64,000 nt of DNA. Origin: Salinivirgaceae bacterium (GTDB taxonomy: Bacteria > Bacteroidota > Bacteroidia > Bacteroidales > SZUA-534). Both the position numbers and the translations under genes were made by a program. The stretch's first letter is position 1; every line of letters begins with the position of its first letter. The notes beneath the pieces are model-generated. The model did not search any database and was not told the origin of the DNA. It saw only the letters and a list, made by a program, of their open reading frames with translations. Shown here one piece after another: positions 29,087 to 37,699 of this stretch. Where the stretch lies: contig JAGCNL010000005.1 in assembly GCA_017645945.1 (NCBI GenBank), positions 1-64,000 on the forward strand, in the 5' to 3' direction.

Positions 29087-31678
29087 ATGAAACAACTAAT
29101 TACCACAATTACGACCACAGCTGCCTTTGCCACTATTATTGCGTGCTCAGGCACAAGCGGGCCATCGCTCAAAATCAACGACCTTGAGTATTTTGAAGAC
29201 CGAGGCGTCAATGTGCTGGTTTACAGCAACGATTACAACGGAATGTTCTGCGACGAGAAAGAAGCGGCGGTCGAAATCATTATGCGCGGCGTCAGGATTG
29301 CCACGGGCGGCGGCGTCAGGCTAATGAACACGCCCGAACAGTGGGACATCTACCCGAAACTCATCGAGCGCACGGTTGACCGCGACAATCAGACCATCGA
29401 ACTAGTGCTCGACTATGCCGACTACGACTTCAAGCCAACAGTGAAGGTGGCGGCCAAGGACAAGGGCGTGCTTATGTCGGTTTTTGTTGACAAGCCCGTG
29501 CCCGAAAAACTTGTGGGCAAGGCAGGAATGAACATCGAGTTTTTCCCTGCAACCTATTTTGGCAAGACGTGGCTAATGGACGGACAACCGAACATTCTGC
29601 CGCAGCATCCCGCATCGGCAACCGAAATGCATCCTAACAGCGAGAAAATCACGCAGATATACGGTCTTTCGACGTTCGACGACCGCGGGCGCGACGAATT
29701 CATTGTGCCGCTGCCTATCAGCACTGGACATCAACTTGTTATGGCGCCAGAGGACGACAATCTGCGCGTGACGTTCAAAAGCGAGGGCGAACTAATGCTC
29801 TTCGACGGACGAAACCTGTCGAACAACGGCACTTTTGTTGTGCGCACGCTGCTCGAAGGCGGCAAGACGGGCAAGGTGGCCGAATGGTATATGGAACCCG
29901 CCGCCGACCCGAACTGGACCCGCAAGCCGAACATCGGATTCTCGCAGGTGGGCTACACGCCGTGGCAGAAGAAGGTGGCCGTGGTTGAACTGGACAAAAA
30001 CGACGCGGTGGCACCAAAGGCAAAAATTGTGAAAGTGGCTGCCGACGGCTCGGAAAGTGTTGTTCTTGAGCCAAAAGTTGAAGAATGGGGCGTTTACTAC
30101 AACCGCTACAACTACGCTCGAATCGACTTTTCGGCACTGACCGACATCGGACTGTATTATATTGAGTATAAGGGCGAAAAGACCAACATTTTCCCTATCG
30201 CCGAATCGGTTTACGGCGACAAGTGGCAGGCGTCGCTCGACGTGTGGCTGCCTGGCCAAATGGACCATATGGAAGTGAAAGAGGCATACCACGTCATCCA
30301 CGGCCGCTCGAATATGGACGACGCGCTTCAGGCACCCGTCAACTACAGTCAGCAGGACGGATACTCGCAAGGGCCTGTGACCAACACCAAATATAAATCG
30401 TATGAGCGGATACCGAATCTGGCAGTGGGCGGCTGGTACGACGCTGGCGATTTCGACATTCAGGGCGGAACAGTGACGGGACTGACAATGCAGTTCGCGC
30501 ACCTTTGGGAACTCTTCGGGTTGAAGCACGACCAAACATATATTGACCAACGGACGCAGTTTGTGGGCCTTCACCGCCCCGACGGCGTGCCCGACGTGAT
30601 TCAGCAGGTTGAGCACGGCGTGCTGAACGTGATTGCGCAGGTTGAGAACATCGGTTTTGTGGCGCAAGGAATTGTTCAGCCCACAATGTGGCAGTACGCC
30701 CACATTGGCGACGGCTCGACTCAGACCGACGGCAAACTCTACGACCCGTCGCTGAAGCCGTACGAGGTTCGTGGCAACTATTCGGGCACCCGCGACGACA
30801 GACTGGCCTTTACTGGCAACTTCTCGCCATCGAACACAATGCCCGACATTGCTGCTTTGGCCGCTGCAGCACGCGTGCTAAAGGATTTCAATCCCGAAGT
30901 TGCCGAACGTGCATTAAAGAATGCCAAATCGCAGTGGGACAAGCATTTCGAAACTGCCGCACCCGACCATCCAGCCAACCGAAGGAGCCGCAATTGGGAC
31001 TATCAGGGTGACCTTCGCATTATGCCCGCCATCGAACTTTGGCGCACCACAGGCGACAAAAAATATCTTGACTTTTTCCGCCCAATCTTGCTCAATCAGT
31101 TGAGCCAAAAACCTGCCGGCACCGACCGCGCACTGTTTGGAAACGGTGGTACTGTTGCTCGCGCTCTCGAGGTTTACCCGTATATGGACGACGAATTCAA
31201 GGCTGCTGTGAAAGCGGCAATTCCTGCTTTTGTTGAGCAAGTGAAAACGGCAGCTGAACAGACACCTTACGGAGTGCCAATCACTGGCCGTGGCTGGGGC
31301 GGCACCGAAATTGCAATGAACTGGGCCTACAACAACTATCTGGTTTGGAAATACTTCCCTGAAATGATTGACCCGGAACTTGTTCTGAACGGTATGCACT
31401 TTATGTTCGGGCGACACCCCTACTCTAATGTATCGTTCGTAACCGGACAGGGCGTCAACCACAAGAAAGTGGCCTATGGCAGCCACCGCGCGTTCTACAA
31501 TGCTGTGGCAGGCGGCATCGCACCCGGACTAATGATTTTCAAGCCCGATTTCTTTGAGCACAAAGACGATTATCCGTTCCTCTGGGGCGAAAACGAATGC
31601 TGCACCCGCAATATTCCTACATTCATCCGCTTTGCGCTAGGTTGTGAGGAGATTACGAAGGCAATGAGTGGAAAGTAA
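29087..31678 (+). CDS. GH9 family glycoside hydrolase lipoprotein (cellulase-like)
   Basis: An 863-residue lipoprotein (lipobox ending at Cys20 in TIIAC), so probably attached to the outer membrane. Residues about 300-385 form the Ig-like domain that usually precedes GH9 catalytic domains (NIGFSQVGYTPWQKKVAVVE). The (alpha/alpha)6 catalytic domain runs from about 395 to the end, with the base pair Asp452/Asp455 in GWYDAGDFD and the acid Glu837 in GENEC. The first 280 residues are an extra N-terminal beta-rich region not typical of short GH9 enzymes. The family mostly contains endo-glucanases and related beta-glucan enzymes; activity on xyloglucan or mixed-linkage glucan is possible. It is flanked by terminators, so it is a single-gene unit. 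Confidence 0.9.
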   Translation: MKQLITTITTTAAFATIIACSGTSGPSLKINDLEYFEDRGVNVLVYSNDYNGMFCDEKEAAVEIIMRGVRIATGGGVRLMNTPEQWDIYPKLIERTVDRDNQTIELVLDYADYDFKPTVKVAAKDKGVLMSVFVDKPVPEKLVGKAGMNIEFFPATYFGKTWLMDGQPNILPQHPASATEMHPNSEKITQIYGLSTFDDRGRDEFIVPLPISTGHQLVMAPEDDNLRVTFKSEGELMLFDGRNLSNNGTFVVRTLLEGGKTGKVAEWYMEPAADPNWTRKPNIGFSQVGYTPWQKKVAVVELDKNDAVAPKAKIVKVAADGSESVVLEPKVEEWGVYYNRYNYARIDFSALTDIGLYYIEYKGEKTNIFPIAESVYGDKWQASLDVWLPGQMDHMEVKEAYHVIHGRSNMDDALQAPVNYSQQDGYSQGPVTNTKYKSYERIPNLAVGGWYDAGDFDIQGGTVTGLTMQFAHLWELFGLKHDQTYIDQRTQFVGLHRPDGVPDVIQQVEHGVLNVIAQVENIGFVAQGIVQPTMWQYAHIGDGSTQTDGKLYDPSLKPYEVRGNYSGTRDDRLAFTGNFSPSNTMPDIAALAAAARVLKDFNPEVAERALKNAKSQWDKHFETAAPDHPANRRSRNWDYQGDLRIMPAIELWRTTGDKKYLDFFRPILLNQLSQKPAGTDRALFGNGGTVARALEVYPYMDDEFKAAVKAAIPAFVEQVKTAAEQTPYGVPITGRGWGGTEIAMNWAYNNYLVWKYFPEMIDPELVLNGMHFMFGRHPYSNVSFVTGQGVNHKKVAYGSHRAFYNAVAGGIAPGLMIFKPDFFEHKDDYPFLWGENECCTRNIPTFIRFALGCEEITKAMSGK

Positions 31679-31699
31679 AGAAAATAACTTCACCATATT

Positions 31700-31738
31700 A
31701 AAGGCCTCATTCGGTTTTTCGAGTGGGGCTTTTTTATT
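31700..31738 (+). terminator. Terminator between the GH9 and ATPase genes
   Basis: AAAGGCCTCA pairs with TGGGGCTTT around a TTCGGTTTTTCGAG loop and runs into TTTTTTA. The flanking genes converge here and the A run on the left arm lets it serve both strands. Confidence 0.75.
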
Positions 31739-31749
31739 TAAGTTGAATA

Positions 31750-32922
31750 TCAATAATTCAGTCCGAATGCCCATAGCGGGACAATGTTAGCCGAACCATA
31801 TTCTATATCGTCTTTCACCACAAAACCGCTATCAACATTGGCCAGTTGTTTACGCCCCTTGTTTTTGCCTCCGACCTCAAACGTATGGTTATCAATTTCA
31901 AAATCAGAAACATCCGACGAAAGCACCTTATGATTTACGCGCATTTGATTGAAGAAAAAAGTCTCTCTTATATTACCAATATTTGTTGCCTCGCCGCCCA
32001 AAACATATGCAAGATTGGTGTTGTCGAGATAGATTTTCTCAACCTTGCCCAACCCAATGATTCCCCCTGATGAATTGCGCAACTGCCCCAGCATACCGGC
32101 TCGTTCCATATAATAGAAATAGTCGCCTATATCGTTGCGGCTGACACTAATCATTTTCGCAATTTTGTCCATCACTGGCTTAAACGGTGCGCTTTCAGCA
32201 ACTATTCCAAGCAATTTTTTCAGTTTCTGCCCGGTTGAAGCGTTCATTCGCGCAAACTGCGGAATATCCACCTCCATTGTGAAGTTAATTACCTGATTCA
32301 GTTCCACTTCGAAGCGGCTATCGGACGAAAACGGATAGTAGCCTTTTTGCAGATAATGGCGGAAAAGCGGCAACGGGTGCTGAACATCGGCAACTGCGGC
32401 CTTGTTGCTTAAAATGTCGTCAAGGCTGTACACCGGCACAATTATCTTGTGAAACATTGCAAGGTACTCGCGGAACGATAGTCCTTGCATATAATACATT
32501 GGCGCTCTGCGACTTAAATCGGCCTCACCCTTGTTGATATCAAGAATTGACGAACCCGTGAATGCTATTTTAAGGTCGGGGTGGGTGTCGTAAATCTGCT
32601 TAAGTTCTCGCGACCAGTTTGCGTATTTGTGAACCTCGTCGATAAACAAATGCCGTCCTCCCTCCTTGCTAAATTCGTCGGCAACCTCAACCAGCGAATG
32701 ATTTGCAAAATATGTGCTGTCGGCCGATATGTACAGAATCTTCTCCTTGTCAATATTCCGCTTAATGTATTGCAGAAACAGAATGGTTTTTCCAACACCG
32801 CGCGGACCAACCAAACCAAACATACGGTCACCCCAATTAATGCGGTCGTACATATACCGTTGAAAATCAGTGGGAATATTTGCCAACTGATTTTGCATAT
32901 AAGCAACAATGTTCGTATCCAT
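31750..32922 (-). CDS. AAA_14/DUF4143-type ATPase
   Basis: A 390-residue cytosolic protein. The N-terminal ATPase has Walker A GPRGVGKT (39-46) and Walker B HLFIDE (91-96), followed by sensor-type FTGSSILD and the SRRAPMYYMQGLSFREYL segment typical of the Bacteroidetes 'ATP-binding protein' family with AAA_14 and a DUF4143-like C-terminus. The C-terminal part (KNKGRKQLANVDSGFVVKDD) resembles the degraded PD-(D/E)XK region of DUF4143. Family members are abundant, mobile and of unknown function. I start at ATG 32922, inside the listed longer frame, because the conserved part begins there. It interrupts the polysaccharide block, and its upstream DNA holds three 32-bp palindromic repeats. Confidence 0.85.
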   Translation of the reverse strand: MDTNIVAYMQNQLANIPTDFQRYMYDRINWGDRMFGLVGPRGVGKTILFLQYIKRNIDKEKILYISADSTYFANHSLVEVADEFSKEGGRHLFIDEVHKYANWSRELKQIYDTHPDLKIAFTGSSILDINKGEADLSRRAPMYYMQGLSFREYLAMFHKIIVPVYSLDDILSNKAAVADVQHPLPLFRHYLQKGYYPFSSDSRFEVELNQVINFTMEVDIPQFARMNASTGQKLKKLLGIVAESAPFKPVMDKIAKMISVSRNDIGDYFYYMERAGMLGQLRNSSGGIIGLGKVEKIYLDNTNLAYVLGGEATNIGNIRETFFFNQMRVNHKVLSSDVSDFEIDNHTFEVGGKNKGRKQLANVDSGFVVKDDIEYGSANIVPLWAFGLNY

Positions 32923-32953
32923 ATTATCTGTTTTTGTGCAAAGATAAACAAAA

Positions 32954-33034
32954 TGCACTACAAAAGTGCAATTTTCACTAAATTTTGCACCCACAAGGTG
33001 CAATTTTAATCAGATTCTGCACCTACGAGGCGCA
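32954..33034. repeat. Three TGCAC/GTGCA palindromes with 32-bp period
   Basis: Inverted repeats of 17 bp start at 32954 (TGCACTACAAAAGTGCA), 32986 (TGCACCCACAAGGTGCA) and 33018 (TGCACCTACGAGGCGCA), exactly 32 bp apart. The first two are followed by AATTTT. They lie between the divergent ATPase and carboxylesterase genes, in the position of operators. Confidence 0.85.
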
Positions 33035-33130
33035 AAACCAAATTTCTCACACCGATTCTTCTCTAAAAAACGCTTCCCTCTTTCCCCTTTTTTCCCTACT
33101 TTTCGGAATCTATTTGAAACAATATCTGAA

Positions 33131-34687
33131 ATGAAAAAACACCATTTACTATTTGTGTGTGCCGCATTGACTTTGGGAGCCTGCAGCACACAACAGCCAG
33201 GCGTTGTCACCGTTACGGGCGGCAAGATTCAAGGCATTGTAACCGACAGTATGACCATCTTCAAAGGCATTCCGTTTGCCGCGCCGCCAGTGGGCGATTT
33301 GAGGTGGAAAGCACCGCAGCCCGTTGTGCCGTGGGACAGCATCCGACAGACAACGCAATACGCCGCCATACCAATGCAGGGCGGACAGTCGCCTTATGGC
33401 GTGAGTGAGGATTGTCTTTATTTAAATGTTTGGACGCCTGCCAAATCGGCAACCGATAAACTGCCTGTTTTAGTGTGGATTTACGGTGGCGGATTCTCGT
33501 TCGGCTCAACATCGGAACCAACCTACGACGGCGCCGACCTTGCAAGCAAAGGCGTGGTGTTTGTCAGCATAGCCTACCGCGTGGGGCAAATAGGATTCTT
33601 CTCGCACCCCGAACTTTCGGCTGAAGACCCGAACAACGTGTCGGGCAACTACGGTCTGCTCGACCAGATTGCAGGCCTGAAATGGATTCAGGACAATATT
33701 GCGGCTTTTGGCGGCGACCCCACAAAGGTTACAATCTTTGGAGAGTCGGCTGGCGGAATATCGGTTAGTATGCTGTGCGCATCGCCTTTGGCAAAAGGGC
33801 TGTTCAGCGGCGCCATCTCTCAAAGTGGCGGCTCGTTCGGTCCTACCCGTCCGACAACCTATCCTGGTGAGAATATGAAAACTCTGGCTCAAGCCAACGA
33901 TGACTGTCTGAAGATTGCCGAACAGCTTGGCGCGAAATCGATTGCCGACCTGCGTGCCATCGACGCCAAAGAGTTTCTTAAATTCGGAATGAACGGCGGC
34001 GGCGCGTGGCCGATTGTTGACGGATATGTGATTCCGGGCGACCAGTTCGAACTCTACGAGCAAGGCCGATACAACGACGTGCCAGTGCTCATCGGCTACA
34101 ACAGCGACGAGGGCGCAAGCTTCTCGTTTGGCGGAAACACGTCCGAAACGCACGTACCAAACGTTAAACAGCGCTATGGCAAGTTTGCCGACGCTCTGCT
34201 CGAGGCTTACCCGCTCACCGACGGCAAGGTTATGAAAACCGCACGCGACCTTATGCGCGACGCCGCTTTCGGCTGGCAGACCTGGTCGTGGGCACGGCTG
34301 CAGTCAAGAACTGGAAAATCTGCTGTTTATCTCTACTATTTCGACCAGCACCCTAATAATCCGAACCCCGACGCGGGCTCACCACACGGACAGGACGTGG
34401 GCTTTGTGTTCCAGCACTTGGACGGCAACAACTCGTCAAAATCTGACGCTGCGCTGTCGAAGGCTATGGGCGAATACTGGACCAACTTTGCCAAATACGG
34501 CACACCAAACGCACCAGGGTCTGATTTGGCCGTTTGGCCCGAATTCACCGAAAGCAACCCGAAGGCAATGTATCTGACCGGGCCAAAGCCTTTTGTGGGA
34601 CCGGTTCCGTCGGAAAACGCGCTCAAAGTGCTCGACCAGTATTTCACCTGGCGCCGCACCGACGAAGGTAAAGAATGGGCTAAATAA
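33131..34687 (+). CDS. Type-B carboxylesterase lipoprotein
   Basis: A 518-residue alpha/beta-hydrolase with a lipobox (LGAC, Cys18). It has the type-B family landmarks: FKGIPFAAPPVGDLRWKAPQP, SEDCLYLNVWTP, the oxyanion-hole GGGFSFG, and the nucleophile elbow GESAGG with Ser206. The remaining catalytic His is in the SPHGQDVGFVF region near residue 418. The family hydrolyses carboxylic esters; here, among glycan-degrading genes, removal of acetyl or other acyl groups from hemicellulose is likely but inferred. It starts at ATG 33131; the upstream in-frame region covers the palindromic repeats and is not coding. The next gene follows after 34 bp in the same direction, so the two probably form an operon. 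Confidence 0.9.
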   Translation: MKKHHLLFVCAALTLGACSTQQPGVVTVTGGKIQGIVTDSMTIFKGIPFAAPPVGDLRWKAPQPVVPWDSIRQTTQYAAIPMQGGQSPYGVSEDCLYLNVWTPAKSATDKLPVLVWIYGGGFSFGSTSEPTYDGADLASKGVVFVSIAYRVGQIGFFSHPELSAEDPNNVSGNYGLLDQIAGLKWIQDNIAAFGGDPTKVTIFGESAGGISVSMLCASPLAKGLFSGAISQSGGSFGPTRPTTYPGENMKTLAQANDDCLKIAEQLGAKSIADLRAIDAKEFLKFGMNGGGAWPIVDGYVIPGDQFELYEQGRYNDVPVLIGYNSDEGASFSFGGNTSETHVPNVKQRYGKFADALLEAYPLTDGKVMKTARDLMRDAAFGWQTWSWARLQSRTGKSAVYLYYFDQHPNNPNPDAGSPHGQDVGFVFQHLDGNNSSKSDAALSKAMGEYWTNFAKYGTPNAPGSDLAVWPEFTESNPKAMYLTGPKPFVGPVPSENALKVLDQYFTWRRTDEGKEWAK

Positions 34688-34721
34688 TTTTTTCGATATA
34701 AACCACTAAAATTCAATTTTT

Positions 34722-36968
34722 ATGAACGTGATTTTTAAAAAATCGGCAATGCTGGCTGCGATATGCGCAATGGCATTGCAAATTTCGGCGCAGCCTGGCA
34801 CACCGCAGGTACAATCGCCAGTTGTCAACAAAGACAACACCGTGACATTCAATTACAGAAACAACACCGCGCAGAAAGTGGAAGTTGATGTTCAGTTTGC
34901 TGGCCGCCACGAGATGAAGAAGGACGACAAGGGCGTCTGGACAATCACCCTCGGCCCCACCACACCCGACATTTACCCCTACTGCTTCATTGTTGACGGT
35001 ATGCAGGTTATGGACCCGCAGAACGCTGAATGGTTCCCCAACGAGGGCTTCAAAAACAGCCTTCTGGATATGCGCGGCGACTTCAACCTGCCCCACGCGC
35101 TCAAAAACGTTCCTCACGGCAGCGTTGAGTATGTAACTTACTGGTCCGACGCAGCCAGAACTTACTGCAAAGCAATCGTTTATGTTCCGCCCACCTACTA
35201 CAACGGCAAGAACGCCAGTTACCCTGTAATGTACCTTATCAGCGGCACAACCGACACCGAAGAGGTGTATTTCAAGGTGGGCAAGATGAATCTGATTCTC
35301 GACAACCTCATTGCGGCAGGCAAGGCCAAAGAGATGATTATTGTTCTGCCCTACGGCAACCCCAATCGCATTGCTGGCGAGGGCGACACTCCCGCTATGC
35401 AGTTCGATATGTTTGGCAAGGATTTTCTCGACTACCTTATGCCGTTTGTCGAGAAGAACTACCGCACAATCAACGATGCCGCTCACCGCGCCATTGGCGG
35501 ATTCTCGCGCGGCGGCAACCAGGCTTTGAGCATTGGCTTGAACAACTTGGACAAATTCTCGCACCTCTGCTCTTACAGTTCGTTCACACAATTGCGCCCT
35601 GGCCAGTTGGACGATGCCAAATCGCTGAACGCCAAGATAAAACTCTTCTGGCTCGGTGTTGGCAGCGACGACTTCCTCTACGGCAACGCCCGCGATTTTA
35701 TGGTTGAACTCGACAAGCACAACATTAAGAATATGAAGATTATAACCTCCGACAAGCACGGCCACACCTGGATGAACGCGCGTTTCTTCCTCGAGGAATC
35801 GCTTCCGCGACTGTTCCAAGCCAATCCCTACAAGGGCGCCAATATGAAGGTTACTCTTCCCGAAGCCAAACAAGACCAGCAGTTTACACCAGGCGTAATG
35901 GCCCGTCTGTTCCCGAAACCTGTTGTTTCGCCCGAATACTACAAAGACGGCAGCGTAACATTCCGAATCAAGGCCGAAAACGCCAAAGAGGTTAAACTCG
36001 ACCTCAACCAACTGTTTGGCGGACAGAAAACTATGACCAAAGATGCCGATGGCGTTTGGAGCATTACCATTGCAACCGACCGTCCCGACATTTATCCATA
36101 CAACTTTATTGTTGACGGCACCGCCATCTGCGACCCGAACAATATGGACATCTTCCCCAACGAGGGCTTCAAAGGCAGCCTTGTCGATATTCGCGGCAAA
36201 GAGCCTGGAATGCAGGATATTCAGAAAGTTCCGCACGGCACTGTGGCATATCGCTTCTACCACTCCAACACTCTCGGTATCGACCGCCCAATGTGCGTTT
36301 ACACACCCGAAGGCTACAAGCCCGATGGCAGCGAGAAACTTCCCGTGCTTTACCTAATCCACGGAATGACTGACACTTACGAAACTTGGTTCAAAGTGGG
36401 CCACGCCAACACAATCCTCGACAACCTGATTGCACAAGGTCTGGCCAAACGTATGATTGTGGTGATGCCGTACGCAAACCCCTATCCCGAAATGATTCTG
36501 CAAGGCAAGGCCGAGCGTTACGACGCAATGGACACCAAACGCATTGTTGACGAAATCACCAAAGAGGTTGTGCCTTATATCGAGAAGAATTACAATGTTT
36601 TGGCTGACGCCGACAACCGCGCAATTGCAGGCTTCTCGCTCGGCGGCCGTCAGACTTTGGCAACAGGCCTCGGCAACCCCGATATGTTCCACTATGTGGC
36701 CGCTTTTGCTCCAGCAATCTTCGGCAACGAGTACGAGACCAACTTCCAGAACGGCACCTACGCCCCCATTGCCGACCTTAAGAGCAAACTGAAATTCATG
36801 TTCTTGGGCACTGGTACAGAAGACTTCCTGATTCAGGCTTCGCGCGGTCTCGACAAATACCTGACCGACAATGGTTTGAAACACACATTCTTCAACCCTG
36901 GCGGCGGCCACACTTGGATGAACTGCCGCGACTATCTGGAGCAAACAGCGAAGGAACTGTTTAAGTAG
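34722..36968 (+). CDS. Tandem two-domain CE1-type esterase (duplicated E-set + esterase)
   Basis: A 748-residue exported protein (signal peptide to about residue 24) built of two copies of the same unit: a beta-sandwich E-set module with GVWTITLGPTTPDIYPYCFIVDG or GVWSITIATDRPDIYPYNFIVDG, then a CE1-type alpha/beta-hydrolase. The nucleophiles are Ser262 in GFSRGG and Ser639 in GFSLGG, each with a late HTWMN His region. The two halves are clearly homologous but diverged. Acetyl-xylan or feruloyl esterase activity is the family expectation; the two halves may differ in specificity. The gene follows the type-B carboxylesterase by 34 bp and ends in a terminator, so the two likely act together on acylated xylan outside the inner membrane. 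Confidence 0.88.
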   Translation: MNVIFKKSAMLAAICAMALQISAQPGTPQVQSPVVNKDNTVTFNYRNNTAQKVEVDVQFAGRHEMKKDDKGVWTITLGPTTPDIYPYCFIVDGMQVMDPQNAEWFPNEGFKNSLLDMRGDFNLPHALKNVPHGSVEYVTYWSDAARTYCKAIVYVPPTYYNGKNASYPVMYLISGTTDTEEVYFKVGKMNLILDNLIAAGKAKEMIIVLPYGNPNRIAGEGDTPAMQFDMFGKDFLDYLMPFVEKNYRTINDAAHRAIGGFSRGGNQALSIGLNNLDKFSHLCSYSSFTQLRPGQLDDAKSLNAKIKLFWLGVGSDDFLYGNARDFMVELDKHNIKNMKIITSDKHGHTWMNARFFLEESLPRLFQANPYKGANMKVTLPEAKQDQQFTPGVMARLFPKPVVSPEYYKDGSVTFRIKAENAKEVKLDLNQLFGGQKTMTKDADGVWSITIATDRPDIYPYNFIVDGTAICDPNNMDIFPNEGFKGSLVDIRGKEPGMQDIQKVPHGTVAYRFYHSNTLGIDRPMCVYTPEGYKPDGSEKLPVLYLIHGMTDTYETWFKVGHANTILDNLIAQGLAKRMIVVMPYANPYPEMILQGKAERYDAMDTKRIVDEITKEVVPYIEKNYNVLADADNRAIAGFSLGGRQTLATGLGNPDMFHYVAAFAPAIFGNEYETNFQNGTYAPIADLKSKLKFMFLGTGTEDFLIQASRGLDKYLTDNGLKHTFFNPGGGHTWMNCRDYLEQTAKELFK

Positions 36969-36995
36969 TTGAAGGATTGACTAATTAAGGATATA

Positions 36996-37030
36996 AAAAA
37001 GCCTTCGGCAATGCGCCGAGGGCTTTTTTA
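36996..37030 (+). terminator. Terminator of the esterase operon
   Basis: AAAAAAGCC and TCGGC pair with GCCGA and GGCTTTTTT (one bulged T), a long stem ending in T residues. Confidence 0.9.
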
Positions 37031-37069
37031 TTAAAACAACGACACCATTCATTTTGCTCACATATTTGA

Positions 37070-37077
37070 TAATTTTG
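37070..37077 (+). promoter_or_regulatory. -7 box before the YbaK-family gene
   Basis: TAATTTTG matches TAnnTTTG exactly, 20 bases before ATG 37098. TTC, one base from the -33 TTG, lies 19 bp upstream of it. Confidence 0.4.
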
Positions 37078-37097
37078 CTTTCGAAAATTATTTGAAA

Positions 37098-37568
37098 ATG
37101 AACAAGACAAACGCCGTACGGTTGCTCGACAAAGCTGGCATAAAATACTCGCTTACCGAATACGAAGTTGATGAATCTGATTTGAGCGCAACACATGTGG
37201 CCGAACAAATGGGACAAGATATCGGTCAGGTTTTCAAAACGTTAGTGTTAAGAGGCGACAAAAACGGACTATTTGTGTGCGTAATTCCCGGAGCAGAGGA
37301 AGTTGACTTGAAAAAGGCGGCCAAAGCATCTGGCAATAAGAGCGCAGAAATGATACATGTAAAAGAGTTACTGCCGCTTACAGGCTATATTCGGGGTGGC
37401 TGCTCTCCTATCGGCATGAAAAAAAGTTATCCAACATATCTCGATGAGCAATGTATCCTTTACGATGAGATTTACATCAGCGCCGGGATTCGAGGAATGC
37501 AGATTAAACTGGCTCCCAACGATTTAGTAAAGATGACCAACTGCGAGATTTGCGAGTTGACGGTTTAA
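37098..37568 (+). CDS. ybaK: Cys-tRNA(Pro)/Cys-tRNA(Cys) deacylase, YbaK/EbsC family
   Basis: A 156-residue cytosolic YbaK-type trans-editing protein that hydrolyses mischarged Cys-tRNA(Pro). The fold is recognised by GQVFKTLVLRGDKNGLFVCVIPG with the conserved catalytic Lys, LKKAAKASGNKSAEM, and the GYIRGGCSPIGMKKSYPTYLDE signature. Length matches the family. I use ATG 37098; the TTG two codons earlier is an unlikely start. It is a single gene between two terminators and unrelated in function to the glycan genes on either side. Confidence 0.93.
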   Translation: MNKTNAVRLLDKAGIKYSLTEYEVDESDLSATHVAEQMGQDIGQVFKTLVLRGDKNGLFVCVIPGAEEVDLKKAAKASGNKSAEMIHVKELLPLTGYIRGGCSPIGMKKSYPTYLDEQCILYDEIYISAGIRGMQIKLAPNDLVKMTNCEICELTV

Positions 37569-37636
37569 TTTGCATTGCAGAGTCTTGTTTTAATCAGATT
37601 TACCATTTTGTGACGCAAGACAATCGTCACTAAAAC

Positions 37637-37676
37637 AAAAAATCCGTACTGCAGCAACGCGGTACGGATTTTTGTT
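37637..37676. terminator. Bidirectional terminator between the YbaK-family and GH8 genes
   Basis: AAAATCCGTAC and GTACGGATTTT form an 11-bp stem with A residues on one side and T on the other, between two convergent genes. Confidence 0.85.
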
Positions 37677-37699
37677 GGTAGGTGACTAATTTTATTCTT

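Noticed and set aside
29792..30703. Minus-strand ORF opposite the GH9 gene
   Set aside because: It is an antisense shadow of the GH9 frame, with no domain and no start region of its own.
32923..33003. 27-codon N-terminal extension of the AAA ATPase
   Set aside because: It reads through the palindromic repeat array. The family sequence begins at ATG 32922.
32954..33034. CRISPR-like array
   Set aside because: There are only three palindromes, with 15-bp gaps that are themselves similar, and no cas genes. It is better explained as an operator array.
34713..36263. Long minus-strand ORF (516 codons) opposite the tandem esterase gene
   Set aside because: It is an antisense shadow of a gene with GC-rich third positions. 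The plus-strand frame has a signal peptide, domains and catalytic motifs; the antisense frame has none.
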